From Brienomyrus brachyistius (taxonomy: Eukaryota; Chordata; Actinopteri; Osteoglossiformes; Mormyridae): a DNA stretch of 64,000 nucleotides. Below are positions 25,140-37,944 of this stretch, one piece after another (the first letter of the stretch is position 1; each line of letters opens with the position of its first letter). The translations under genes were made by a program, and so were the position numbers. The notes beneath the pieces are model-generated. The model saw only the letters and a list, made by a program, of their open reading frames with translations, did no database searches and was not told where the DNA came from. Location: the NCBI RefSeq assembly GCF_023856365.1, contig NC_064539.1, positions 13,157,519 through 13,221,518 on the forward strand. Reading direction: 5' to 3'.

Positions 25140-26960
25140 ACTAATTTGTTTTATTTTGTGGCATATTTGGCAGGTTTCTCATGCACTGGTGATAAATCAT
25201 CACCTTGCGAAACAGAATGGGGATTGAAATCTCCAGGGATTCAACTACTCAAACTTTTGTCTAGAAAGCTGATGGAATGGGTTGGCCGATTACATATGCA
25301 ACAAAAGTTTTAAACTCTCGCTCCAAAAATAATCATTCACCCCGCACCCCTTTAAAAATGAAAAACAATAGGTAGCTGAAATTCAGAAAGACATTTAAGA
25401 CGACAAGCCAGATTACTGATTTGTAAGTCTTCCTTGCCAATGCATCTCACATTTTCAGAATGCTTGGAAGAACATATCTCAAAACATTCATGCCTGTAAT
25501 ATTACACAAAAGGCCGCCAGTCTTTACATTCCTCTGTTTGAGCAAGAGTCTACTGGGGGAGAAGTTCATTTTCCCAGTTGTACAAACAGTTTCAGATATA
25601 TAAAACAGAAAGGTATTTGGAAAGAAGGATTTCCAGTGATCTAACCTGGCTACAACTCTAAGGCAATAATCTGCTGTCAAAGGTTACTCTCAATATTCAG
25701 TGTCAGGTCTTTGAGGAGCACAAAATTTTCAAAACAAGCAAATTGTGCAGAGTTTGTACAAGGTTACAACAGTCAATTCAATTTGCAGCTGACAAAGAAA
25801 CTGAAAACAGAACAACTATTCTGCACCCACACAACATGGATGTACTCAGGCCAACATACAATCAATCAAAACTGATCACTAATATCAGCTTTCTCATTAT
25901 TACTGGTTCATCTATAAATAAACCACTGTCCAAAAATTGAGTCAGTTTTACAAAAAAAAACCTAGTAGATTTCAACTAATTCAAGAAACACTAAATATGA
26001 ACTTTTTAGAAGAGTGGTTGTAGGCGTGCTCTATATCGACAAGTCAAAAGGTTGCTTTAGTTTGGTGCTCTTTGGAAAAAAATAACGAAAAAAGAAAATC
26101 TCTCCAAAACAAGACACTACTTCAATATAAATGTCTTTATTATAATGAGATGTCTTAACTGGACTGTTGAAAATGCCCACATGCAGCTCATGCTTTCTTC
26201 AGGGTATAATACAAATGCACTGAGAAACTCACTTGATTGGTCAGGCAACAGTACAGATACCTATCATCAGTCAAACAAGAGCTGCACCAACAGTATTAAA
26301 AAGCTCCTTGGTTTGCAGGGTTTCTCCCTTTTGGTCATGAAATCCACTTTAATGGTTTTGTCCCTAGTTGTCTCATATCACCAGTATAAACAGTGCTTCT
26401 CCTCAGCTGTCCGGAAGAATGCAAAGCCCAGCCCTGTACCGTGCTTCTGTAAGCGGATGTTCAGCACGACTGTCTTTATATTTGATTATGCTGGGGGGGG
26501 TGGGGGGGGGGCTGCTGCTGGAAAGGGAAAGGCTCAGTCACTAAGGACTGGAAAATCTTCAATTTGGGAAAGAAAACGTCACCTGATAACCTGAAAAGCA
26601 GAACAAAATCATTCAAGCAGAGTCAAAAGTGGGCAAAAAAGACTGGATTGAAGGAGAGAACACTAAAATTTGATGGTTCATCTTGTGTCTGTCCTTATAT
26701 TTATTTTTAATGGATATGTGCTAATCCCAGAGCTCCTGAAAAGTTGTTATTCAAAAAGGAAATAAAAGCTATTAACTTCACGTTCTTGGACAGACTACTT
26801 CAAGTCTTGACAAGTCTATTTCTAGGAATACATGCCAGTGTATTTTATCGTACACTACAGCACACACTAAGCATGGGTGCATATATCATATCATACATAG
26901 AGCGCTTCCATTATTTTTCAGAAAAAGTCACAGATTGACCTTTTCTATGAATTAAAAAAA
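25140..26960. other. Unassigned DNA with a G-rich tract
   Basis: A G-run with one T (26491-26511) lies in a patch at 26300-26540. On the minus strand that tract reads as a long C-run ending in AG, so it could act as a polypyrimidine tract before an open frame of about 30-38 codons, but competing frames contain stops. No gene is recognised. Confidence 0.3.
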
Positions 26961-26963
26961 TTA

Positions 26964-27640
26964 TTTGGTAACACTTTACATTAATTGCTCCTTCATAATC
27001 TATTCACAGAACACTCATAAGCAGCATGTAAGTATACCTTAACGTCATAACGCACCTTAAAGCTACAGTTCACTCCAAGTCTGAAAACAGATATATTTTT
27101 GGGGGGCTTTAGTGCTCTCTAACCATATAGGTTGTTTTGCTGGCATTTGCCCTGGTTCGGAGATATTGGCCATAGAATTGTCGGGCTAATAATGGGACGT
27201 AATGGCATTCTTTCTGTGGTAATTAAAGCACCAAAAAAATGTGAAAAATTTTACAGCAACATCTCTTACCAGAAATCATGACCTGGATACTTAAGAAAAT
27301 TCACAGACTTTGTAGTGAGCAGTTAAATTCAGGAACTATTTTGTTCTACGACAAAGCACTTATATCACTGTGCAAAAGACATGAGCATGAGAACAGGAAC
27401 CCCTGGCAATAACTTCCGTTATTTCTCTTCTGTTATTCAAGAGAAAACCGGCATTTCTAGGCTGATATCTTCAAAACTCCCAGCAGAACAACCTAGATAA
27501 ATAGACAGCATTAAACCCCCTCTAAAGTATATCTTTTTCAGTTTTGGGGTGAACTGCCCCTTTCACAGCTTTAATATACATTATTAACGAATATATGATA
27601 ATAACAGACATTACAGTCGTATAATATTTGTTATACATAG
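26964..27640 (+). repeat. Outer dispersed repeat (ggtaacactttac type)
   Basis: The sequence starting 'ttggtaacactttacattaa' then 'gctccttcataatctattcac' resembles a common fish repeat with a GGTAACACTTTA terminus. It is interrupted by the TTAA-flanked MITE at 27061-27570 and resumes as 'tatacattattaacg'. The distal end could not be found. Confidence 0.5.
27061..27570. mobile_element. 510-bp TTAA-flanked MITE
   Basis: TTAA occurs immediately outside both ends (27057-27060 and 27571-27574). The left end agctacagttcactccaa pairs with the right end, which reads ttggggtgaactgcccctttcacagct: the two ends share AGCT and a CAGTTCACYCCAA block in inverted orientation, with a 9-base length difference between the arms. 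TTAA targeting is typical of piggyBac-like and Kolobok elements. There is no coding capacity. Confidence 0.75.
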
Positions 27641-29772
27641 CCATTCTGCTGCAGTGAAATGCAACTGTGTCAACAGGTAACATCCAAGCGGTCTTCGTAT
27701 TTCAGCCGCAGATAAGCAGAAAAATATAAAAAATTAGGTCTGGGGTGCTTCAAAAAATCTGACCATACCTAACATTTAAAAAGCACCAGATAGTGTTATA
27801 GGTCCTCTTCTGGAGGACCGTGGCCCGGCAGGTTATCCTGTCAAAAGAAGGGGACTTCAGTACCCCACTCAGGATGACGCACACACCAAGAACCAGAACC
27901 ATGAACAGAGGCTTCCCTCTGTTTCTTTTTCCACTCGCTTCACAAACCAAAAGACAAAAATGTCACGCAAAAAGCAGCCAGATGGCTTCCGGTGTCCCTG
28001 CCAGAAGGTAACCTACTACATACAAAACCCAAAATATATATTTGTTTATTGAAATATACACAGTGACGCACACATATACAGATGTACTTGGCAAACATAA
28101 AGCTTCACTGAGTAACATTTTACTTATTTGGTAGTAGGTGATACTGCCCTACAGTAAATAAAAACATGAATAATGCAACACATATTCGGCTACAGTAAAT
28201 GAGAAACAACAGAATAAAAATTACATGAAAAAAATGAATCAACGGTGATGAAATCCTTTTTATTTACGTCCATCTAATCAGCTCCATGAAGGAACACACT
28301 TTGGTTTTTAGTTTTAAGGCTTGAGCCTCTTACTGCTATCAGTGTAAAAAAACCTCCCACATATTAAGAAATCACTCTTTTCCTTGCCAGAAGATGAGAT
28401 GATATGAATACAGATGACGTATCATTGTTGTTTTTGAAAAAATGAAATTTTATATGCAGTACATCGATCACCTCATCGTTATACACAATGTCGATACAGT
28501 ACAGGGCTAAATACAGAAGGAACGGTAACGTGTTTTACATGACTGCCACCAGTACAATACAGGAGGAGGAGATAAACATTTCAGTCCAAATGTCAAAACA
28601 TCACAGTTGAGAATTCGGTCACTGGATGCCTAAAGTCAAAAGGTACGGTATCAAACAACCACATCGTTATTTCAATACTGATGACATAACTGCATATATA
28701 AAGTGCCATGAAAATGTACCATCACTAGCGAAGATGCAGTACAAAGGATGCCTTAGCTACTTCCCTTTCTTACTCCAACTGAATCCCAGGCTCCTATGAG
28801 TCACTTGACATCACTAATCTAAATTCAGCCTGCTTTAGATGGTGAGATGGGCACATGCTGAGTGTGTCCAGCTGCTCTTTTGGCCTGTCAATCTTCTACT
28901 ACATTTGATAGTTTACAGACTAGGGAAAGGGCCAACACAGGTCAATAGGATGTATATCAATCAGACCTCACAAGATAAACTGGATTTGGGATGACTGGTC
29001 TGCTTGTGAATTATTTAGCATGGGCAAATAAAAAGGTTAACCTCCAGAATGGCTTCAAGCAAAGAGGTCATGATCACTCCACCAAAGCTACTTGATGGTA
29101 TAAACCTTAAGAAATCATTTAAAATGTCGGCGGAGACCGAGTGTGACACATGAACATGAAGCACTTCTGGGTCTAACAATTCACAGAAGTGTATTTTTAA
29201 TCTAATGACTATGTTCAACGGCTACCGAGATTTTAGCAACGTAACAGAGAAAATCACAGACATGATCAGAGAATGAGGAGGTCAGACTGTCCTTGGCATG
29301 CTATGGTAGAGAACTACTCACTGTGTACGTATGTTTATGTGGGCTGATATCAGTGCACATTCAGGAGAAAAAAACCCACCCCAATGATTTCACAAGTTAG
29401 ACAAATACATGAAGCAACATCCATGTAGAAACTTTATGAAGCGTATGAGTCAAAGTAGTCTTGAAGTTGTATATCTGCAGTCATGCCCATATACTGGGAG
29501 CTATGTAAACTGAGAAACAGCGCAGATAGTGAATCACATTTATTCGATTCAATTTCTTTTTATATATATACCTTTCACCACAAAGTTGGCACAAGGCACT
29601 TAAGAGTGTGTGGTAATACATTATTAGTTTATTATTTAGCACATTAGATTTAAACGACAGCATACAAAAGAGTACAGGCTCTTAACTGGACTACCCTATA
29701 CATGGCAGCTACAAGCAAGAACTTTTCAGATGTACCTAATAAGTAAAAGTATGTTGTATTAGTTGAAATATT
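27641..29772. other. Unassigned AT-rich DNA
   Basis: On the minus strand near 27830 a good acceptor (ttcttttgacag) precedes a 13-codon frame ending in a stop (DNLPGHGPPEEDL); this is too short to call. No repeat family is recognised. Confidence 0.3.
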
Positions 29773-29885
29773 AAATTCAATTAAATGTTATTCATACACT
29801 GCATTTTCACAACATTACACTGTTTCAAAGCACTTTGCATTACGTGTGCCCAAAGCCCCCAGAGAGCAAGCCAGAGGCAACATCA
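29773..29885 (-). repeat. Second copy of the ATTCA-terminus dispersed repeat
   Basis: It contains 'attcaattaaatg', 'cattttcacaacattacac', 'gctttgcattac'-like wording and 'gagagcaagccagaggcaac', matching 19759-19880. It breaks off before the 'aaactccct' block present in the other copy. Confidence 0.65.
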
Positions 29886-29949
29886 GACCGATTACTCAGC
29901 CTTAGACACATCCTGCTCCATCTATTGGTCAAATAATTTGCTGTTTAAA

Positions 29950-30715
29950 GAGATGCACCAAACCGATATTGGCACCGATCCTGACCTATTAGACAGACTG
30001 GGTATCGGTGGATCCATGTCCGATACTTACTTATTTAGTTTTCTGGCAGTCTGTAAAAAGATTTCATGTTAAATTTATATGTGCAATCAATCGCAAAACA
30101 GCTCTTTCCCATTTTATATGTGCACTAGTGGCATTCGAGCTTAGCATTAATGCTGCCACTCAGTGGGAGTGAGTGAAGTGATTTCCACCTACTGTGACGT
30201 CATGCGCATACCCTTTGCAGGGTAGACCACGAGATAAACGGTAACGCAAGTTTTGACAGGTGAAAGTAGCATTTAGTAGAAATTCCCACTAAACAAACTG
30301 CACACTATTGTCTGAGACAAGGCGAGTAATATAAAAAAAAGTAATGGATAATTTGGGGGTTGGTAGCTTGAGCTGTTTGGCGCACTTAGAACAGCTTGCG
30401 ATACATGAAGGGCTGCGATTGCAGTGACGCTGCTGGCAGTGGGAGAAAAAGTATGGAGCATTCGCCATTTTCATATCCTCTGTTGGAAGATATTAAAATG
30501 GAATGCCTCAAAAACACTTAAAACAAGATGTACAAATGAGGTGGAAGAGTACGTTATGTCAGTTTGTAGTTTTCATCTGTATTGAAATAGTTTTAAATAA
30601 TAGTAATAATAATAATAATAAACATTTATTATATTAAAACAAAGTAAAATTAACTCTTGTATCGAAGTCTGTATCAAAATTGGATCAGAATTGAAAAAAA
30701 ATGGGCAAAAAAATT
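29950..30715. mobile_element. Degraded hAT-like element
   Basis: The left edge reads 'gagatgcaccaaaccgatattggcaccgatcc' and continues with 'gggtatcggtgg'. The right edge reads 'tgtatcgaagtctgtatcaaaattggatcag'. Paired, decayed 'gatac/ggatc' sequences at both edges with a 'gatgcacc' terminus resemble a common hAT-type fish repeat. A minus-strand frame at 30289-30474 has CSKCAKQ, which could be a remnant of a zinc-binding N-terminus, but that is weak. A palindromic TGACGTCA lies at 30195-30202. Confidence 0.4.
30601..30622 (+). repeat. AAT microsatellite
   Basis: About seven AAT units, within the hAT-like relic. Confidence 0.85.
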
Positions 30716-30719
30716 AGTG

Positions 30720-33700
30720 AAACTGCACTCACTATGAAACCAATACTACATTTTACTTTCTTTGAAGCTTAAACAGAATAAGGTGCTGACACCTGCTTAC
30801 ATAAGGGCTCACCAGTATATTGCGTTTTTCAGAATGACTGCAGAACATCACAATCTCAACGAAATACATGAGAAATTTGTTTTGAAAGGATCAATACAGG
30901 ACCACAGTGGGATCCTCCTCTTATAGCTCAATAGTTACAGGTTGAAAAGCAACCCTAGCACTGCGTGTTGGGGTTCACATGGGCTTCCCTCTGCTTTCTA
31001 TCTATAGCCTAAAAAGCTCAGCCACTAAGGCACCTTTAAATAGCTTCTTTGCCTTTGCCTGTAAAAATGTGTTACTCAGTCCAGGAGCCTGTCTTTCTCA
31101 CAGCAATCCATGCCTGTTGATAAACATATAGAAGAGCAACAGTGCTTGATTACTTTCAGAAGCCATTAAGGAATTACAGAAATTTCTTGTAGAAAAATAT
31201 AAACTATACTTCATAAGAAAACAACCACAAAAATCATGTCTGTCTTATTACAAAAAATAGTGTAGTTTTTATCCTGTGCCAGTTTGAGCAGAACTTAGAT
31301 TTTATAACGACAATGGAACAGCTTTACTGAGTACTAAAAAAAGAGAAAGATCATAAACATTCATTATGGTACTGAAAAATCAACCCGCCCTTCAGTCTTG
31401 AAGTGAAATTCTACAAAATGATTACTTTATTTATCTTTTCCTTACCACAAAATAGGGACAGTGTTTTTGTAAGATATAAATCAGTATTTTTTACCTTCTG
31501 TTGATGGAATACGGATAATAGCAAGTAGATGGATATTCCATACAATTCCCAAAAAGTCCCCTGTAATCATCTAGACTACATTACCTCACATCTCATGGAA
31601 GTCATGGAAATGCAAGATTAGAAGCCAGAAAGGAGGAGGGGTGTACTTTTATATAAAAGGCTACAGTACTGGAGGAGTGTTCTGAAAAAAAAAAACACAT
31701 TCATTTACAGATGAGACTCATAATGCATGTGGCAGTTTTGGTACTGAAATAAAACAACTCAAAGAATAAATAAAAAAATCTAGTCCAAGCTGCTTATAAA
31801 TAAGGATGTATAAGAAGTCATATGGTTAAAAAAAAACAAAAAAAAAAACAAAAAGATTCTTTAAAAACGTATATTATTCCAAAATAAGAATGGATTTATT
31901 CAGAGAATAACAAACATGCTCAAAGCAACACAGTTCAAACTTATCTTCTGGCCTTGTTGGCCACCGCCAGATCCCAGCTATTCACAGGGGCATCATAAAT
32001 CTACCAAATACTACAAAAGGGACATACCAATGCACATTATGCAAGTGCTCAGAACAACATTGTTAAGGCCAGGTTGCGATAATGCACTTTCCATATATTT
32101 GTGGACCACAAATGCATATTAAAGATGACCAGCAATATTCCCCTTTGCATAATGAGAAAGTTAACCTTAGTTTTTATACGGCTAGAAAGAACTTCAAAAC
32201 GTTGGATGTTTTATTGATCTTTTACTGCCAGAAAGTTCCACAGACCTGAAAACAGTATACTGCATATTTTAAAAGCATGAAAGTTTGAATTAATAAAACC
32301 CACGAAGAGTGTTTTATGAATGTTCTAAATATGTATCAGTCGCTCATGTAAGGTGCCAAACAGTCACTCTCTATGGATTTTATCTGTATAATGTACATAT
32401 TTTTAAAAATATTTCAGAAGCCTAAAGTGGCAGCTTCGACGAAGCATGTGTTGTTCATGTACATTCAGATCATATGCTCAGTTCTGTTTGCATTAATACA
32501 CTGAAAGAGATCAAGGAGTCTCCAAAACAGCAAAAGCGCTGAGGTCACCGTGCTTTTTATGAGAGCAGGACAGTGGGCTGGTGTGACCCACCGGCAGAAA
32601 ACTCAGCAGCCGAACCCTCTTTGTACAGATGGCAAAGTCAACAGGACAAACTCAAGTGTAACCTTAATGGAGACAAGGACCCCTGGAAACTTAAAGTCTA
32701 TGAGGAAGATAAAGGGCAAAGATGCTTTGGCCTAACCTTACTGCAGACACAAGGGCCGGTGCCCGTGCTGAGCCTACATTCCGGCCCAGTCGTTGCATTC
32801 AAACCAAAAAAGAGATTGTTGGGCCAGATCTGGGAGCATGTGATGTCAAATAGCAGGGTTAGAGTCATCAGAGTGGACAGCAAAAGCTTACGAAGTAATG
32901 CAGAATGAGCTGGAGAAGGCAGGGGTCAGATGGACTTTGGAACCAGACCTGCTAATCAGGTGACTGGAGCATTTTACTCCGCGATCGCGATGGGGGATTT
33001 GGGTAAGTTGTTATTGTTATGTTTACTTGTAATGTAACTATGAACTTTAAAATACATTTAGTGTATGTCGGATGCTTTCTAAGCATCCCTCAAACAAGAT
33101 AGCATATAGTTAAATGCTCAATTGTGTTTTATGTGCTCGATGCGTTTTGTAACTAGGGCTGGGCTATATATGATTGTAACGACAACGTAGTTAGCTAATA
33201 AGATACCATTAGAACCTGACTATGGTGAACCATCAGCGATACATAACGTAAAGCTATGTGCTTTGCTACAGCAATGTAAACTATCTTACTGCAAATGTCA
33301 GTAATTTAAGTGACGTTTACCAATTGTCTTTCATGTGCTTGCTTTAACACAGGTGAGGAGAATGCAGATGGACTGCTGCATCGCTTTTTATACATATATT
33401 TAAGATATACATATAATCAAGAAATATGTACATTTGTAAAAGTTTACTAAAATCTTTCATTTTTGTCTTCTTTTCATTCTCCGTCTATTAAAGTGATCCA
33501 TTTCAATGCAGCTTGCACAGTAGTTCGTTCAGCATGCCATACTTAATTTATGTGCGCTGATATAACAAGAAATTACTGTGTTTTTAATCTTTATATGCTA
33601 ATTCATACTTCATCTGCGGTATTAAGGTTAAAAAGCATAGTCATTTCTTGTCATAGCAGCACAAATGCACATATAACACGTACATATTTGCGCTGTTACA

Positions 33701-36700
33701 ACAATATTTGTTATTACATATTTGCGCTTTTAAAACGCAAATGATAATTTGTGTTAGACTGCTGGAGTGCATGAGTAAGTCACGGGCAGACGTCCTCAAA
33801 TGATTTGCGGGACACTCAGAAATCTAGAATGAAGCATGTTGGGTTAATCCCAGGAACATCTAAAGCTAAAAATAAAGTAAGCATTTGCAGTAAATTCAAA
33901 AAAGTCTTGCATTCATCACATCTTGCACAGACCTCCTTTTTTTGTCTTCACTTCCCACAGCGACACGCACACACTGACATCATCGTTATACACCCTTTCG
34001 ACACCAAGTGCAGTGTGAATGCGAGACGATTTTTGGTGGGGCTGATTTGAGCTCTGGCACCAGCACCGGCACCAGCACCGGCTCCAGCACCGGCTCCAGC
34101 AAGGGCTCGGTGTCAATGGGGGTATTAGAGTAACTCAGAGGTAGCTCTACAACTAACTAACATGTGCTCCTGTACGTGGAAAGGGCATGCAGACTTACTG
34201 CTTATCCTGCTCCATCCTTCAGACCTCAGCATATGAGCACTTTCTCCTGGTCAAGCCCTTTCTGTCTCTCCCTCTCCACACCAAGGAGTTAAAAATACAG
34301 AGGCTATGTGAGCATCTCTGACAGGTGACCTGTTGGCGAGTGAGGCAGCTGAGTTCAGCTCGCACGGCGGTCGCAACAATCAGAGTCCATCAGAAAGAGA
34401 TTTAAAACACACGCGGTACCAGTGTTCTGTCCCCTGGGAGCTCTGCTTGAAAGAAACTAGTCCAAGGGCCAAGGATACTCATGTTTTTCTACTTGTTAGC
34501 TGCAATGAAGGCATTTCCCTCCATTTTTTCTAATCATGATGCCTTTTTAATACATTACTCTCTTGCCGCATGACAGAAACTGCAAAACGCAAAGAGATTA
34601 AGTTATTCCATGGGAGCAGGCACACAGAGAATTAACAAAAACAAAACAGTAATGCGGGGCATTACACTTGCATTAAAGTGAGCTTAAACATATAAAATAA
34701 ATAAAAATAATAATAATAATAATTTCAGTCATGAACAGGGAAGTATATTCTTAATATTTTAATTACCGAATGTGATTCTAGCAAGAGGTAAGAGGATTTA
34801 AGAGAAATCAGTGTAAATGTGATAAGCTATTGTGACTATTAACACAGAATTTTTGTCAAAACTGTTGATTTTCTAAATTGTTTTGTTTTTAGGTCAAATT
34901 CCAACCGTTTGCCTTCGATCACCTACGCAGCTCAGATCCAGAGAAAGGAGCCCAGACGTTTTGTCATGGTCTGTGGCAAGCTGTCCGTTCTGCTCACAAG
35001 ACAATGGGGAGGGGTGGCCAGAGCACAACTGAAGGTCCCTCCTCAAAAGGGACCCCCATGCTCAATAGGCCACGGCAACTGAATTGCACCCCTCGTGTTC
35101 TGCTGGACGGTGGTCCAGACAGGTCAAGGTTCAGCCATTTTGACTGAGATGTGTGGGAAAGCCAGGCTCAATGCCCACACAGCTTGGCCAGCGTCGCCCA
35201 CCCTCAGAGTCACATTCCCTGGAGAGGAAGACTAGCACAGCTTCCAGAAAGGAGGGGGGGGGGGGTCAGGTCGGAGGGCAAAATACCAAAAGCACTGCAA
35301 AAAACAAAAAGTCCTAAGTAATCTTTTATATTATACTAAAAATCCTGGCATTCCAAAAAACATTATGATGATGCCTGGTTGACCTCTACATATGCAGTTT
35401 GAGAAATTAAATATTCTAATATGTTTTAGCAGGTATGCTTACAGGTATTGAACACATAATAATGAGCTGTGGTTTAATATACTCATAATGTAAGGCACTA
35501 TATAACGTCTAACAATTCAAAATAAATATCCATCCTCAGCCTGCATGGGAGTACATCGGGTAAGGGTGCCTTAGTCTACTGGAACATTCTTGTCATAGTA
35601 GAAATTTGATCCACTGGTTTAGCTTTGGTTGCTGCCGGTGAGGGGCGAGGGGGCAAGCAGGGGCTTTGTTCCAGATCCTACCATGATTTGGTTACACATG
35701 CAGGTCACCTGCTACCCAGCAGACCTCCAAGAAATAAGAGAAATATTTCACCCCCCTAGGGTCGGTTCATTGTCCTTCTCAAACATGATTGTTGCTTGTT
35801 GACGAATTGACCGGAGGCTTTCTGGTTACTAATGTTACCGTGGAACTTCTCAGTTATTTCTCTGAGATGTCTGTCCAAACCAGTATGGGGGGGGCACAGA
35901 TAAAATGAGTCTGGTATAACAATTTCTTTTGTTTCTCAATGAGTGCACTACAATGTGGGCAGAATCCAACAGAAAATTTTATTCAGTGTAAAATTAAAGT
36001 AGCCTCCATCAGTTACTTACGCTACATACACTGGCCATAACAGAAAAGCCAAAACTAAAGCTCGAAGTTGCAGTACATCCAAAAGAAACCAAACAGATAA
36101 CTGAAAGCCTACAAAATACCATTGTTCACTAAACAGTTTTTTACATCCTGAAATGGTTAATTGACTCTTAAATAAAATCCCTACTACTGGATCATTCGAA
36201 GTAGCTGCACTTACAAGCTTATGTATGAGCTGCAAGCCTGCCAAATGGAAAGTTCCAAATTGCTCATAAAACATGACATCATAATCATTGAAGCACTTTG
36301 ACAATTAGAAATTGGTATTGGCGATGTTGGTGTGTACATGTAACCTTGTAAAAGACAAGTGTGGACACGACTGCTCTGAAAGGACATTTATATATTACAG
36401 CTACTTCAGCACTTTCAAACCCTTCCAAAACAGCTTGCATCTTAAAGTTAAATCTTTCAGAAAATCCAGTAAAGGAGAATTTGGATACATTTAAATGATT
36501 TATTATGTAAAACAAAAAAAACAAAAAAACGTATTGCTGAAAACTAAATGAAAATGGAACTTATCAAGCACTATCTCAGAATTCTTAACCATTTCTCCCA
36601 ACTAGTACAGGAGGTATTTCTGTAGTTCATCTTGTAGTGCAAAACAACAGATGTAGGCCAATCACTTTCCATCCAATTATGCCAACTTGCAAGCACCTAA

Positions 36701-37940
36701 AACGTTATTCTCTATTATACAGCTTAGCAGCTGCAAAACAAACATCCAAGGTTTCTCTCCACCATGAACTTACCCACTTAGCTTGAATGGAAGCCTAAGG
36801 CCAGTCTGTTTAATTTACCTGTAGACCAGTAGAAAGCCTGGTGGACTAGTTGGTCTACAAAGCACTGAAGGTCTGAGATAGGTATTTAAACTTAGACAGT
36901 TTGTGCTAAGGCATAATTTATAAGAAAAGCGAATATTTTCAATGAGTCTAAGTGGTGCCATTCAGGAAGCCTAGCAGTAATCAAGGAACAACACTTCTGT
37001 TGCCTCTGGCAGAATGCGCTCGTCAAGTGGTTTGCCAGTCTGTAATCCTTACTATAAACGCATTATTTCACACATTAATACACAAAGTAGTTAGAGAAAC
37101 AAAGCTGGCCTGAGGCATGTTACACCTTGTCCTGATGGAAGAAATGCCTTGGCTTCATGTGAGTATTCCCAGTGATGAACATCCAATGATGGAGTTAAGA
37201 GAAATTAATATGGTAGGATGATGTCGGCTTTATAATACTATAGATTTTTCGATAAACAAGACAACAAAGCAACTGTCCTTTTTATTCAGGACAACAAACT
37301 GGTCAATCAGGAGAACTTGTGAAGGCTTCACAGCAAAACTACACATCAGCAACAAACTAATTATGTTTTAAATGTCTCATTAAGCACAATCCAAATGGTT
37401 ATTTCTTAGAAAAGAAAGGATTGAAGATTGCTTCAGTTCTAACTAGTGTCACAGTTAGTGAACACATGTAAAAACAGGCTTTAGAAATAAGACTCCAGAA
37501 TGACCCGAGATGAAATATTTCTGAAGTTTATTCTGTATACACCCGACTGGAATGCTCCCAAGGAACTAGTTTCAGGGGTATGCTACCTGTTTCTCACTTA
37601 AAATTATATGCAACATGTTGGTTAATTGCATTCCCTGGTTGGGAAATACATATGGTCTTAGGACCAGTCTGCTGCCACCACTGACACTTTCTCACTGGTG
37701 TGATAACTCCAAAAGTACTGCACCAAAATTAAAGCAGCACAACAAAGTGATCAATTGAAGGGAAGCCTTAGACAAAAAGCCAGCCCCTCCACAAGCAAAG
37801 TTCAGTCGGTAGCTGCTTGGTGAAATTTATCATAAAGAGCTCAATAAAATTCATTGTGCGGGAATTTGACCATGCCATTTAGCCCTAGTCAGTGGTGGTA
37901 CATGAAAGAACTGGAATAGACCTCATTACATTAAGACAGG
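30720..37940. other. Unassigned DNA with scattered candidate signals
   Basis: No gene is recognised. Points of note: A-rich runs at 31683-31694 and 31828-31850; a possible minus-strand exon near 31495-31560 that stays open; a 112-codon plus-strand frame at 32573-32908 without a known domain; 'tagggctgggctatat' at 33153, a possible hAT-type terminus; an AAT array at 34703-34722; a strong acceptor-like sequence at 34868-34893 followed by three open frames of 45-83 codons; and a G-run at 35255-35267. Confidence 0.3.
34055..34104 (+). repeat. GC-rich 6/12-bp minisatellite
   Basis: Repeats of caccgg and caccag or ctccag (ctggcaccagcaccgg...). It stands out from the AT-rich flanks. Confidence 0.8.
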
Positions 37941-37944
37941 CCAC

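Noticed and set aside
26301..26510. Minus-strand terminal exon behind the C-run
   Set aside because: The long C-run can serve as a polypyrimidine tract, but the most protein-like frame has a stop just after the acceptor; only weaker alternatives remain.
27790..27845. Short minus-strand terminal exon (DNLPGHGPPEEDL)
   Set aside because: The acceptor is good, but 13 codons are too few to separate from chance.
32573..32908. 112-codon plus-strand frame as a gene
   Set aside because: No recognisable domain, no clear splice or promoter context, and other frames nearby are also fairly open.
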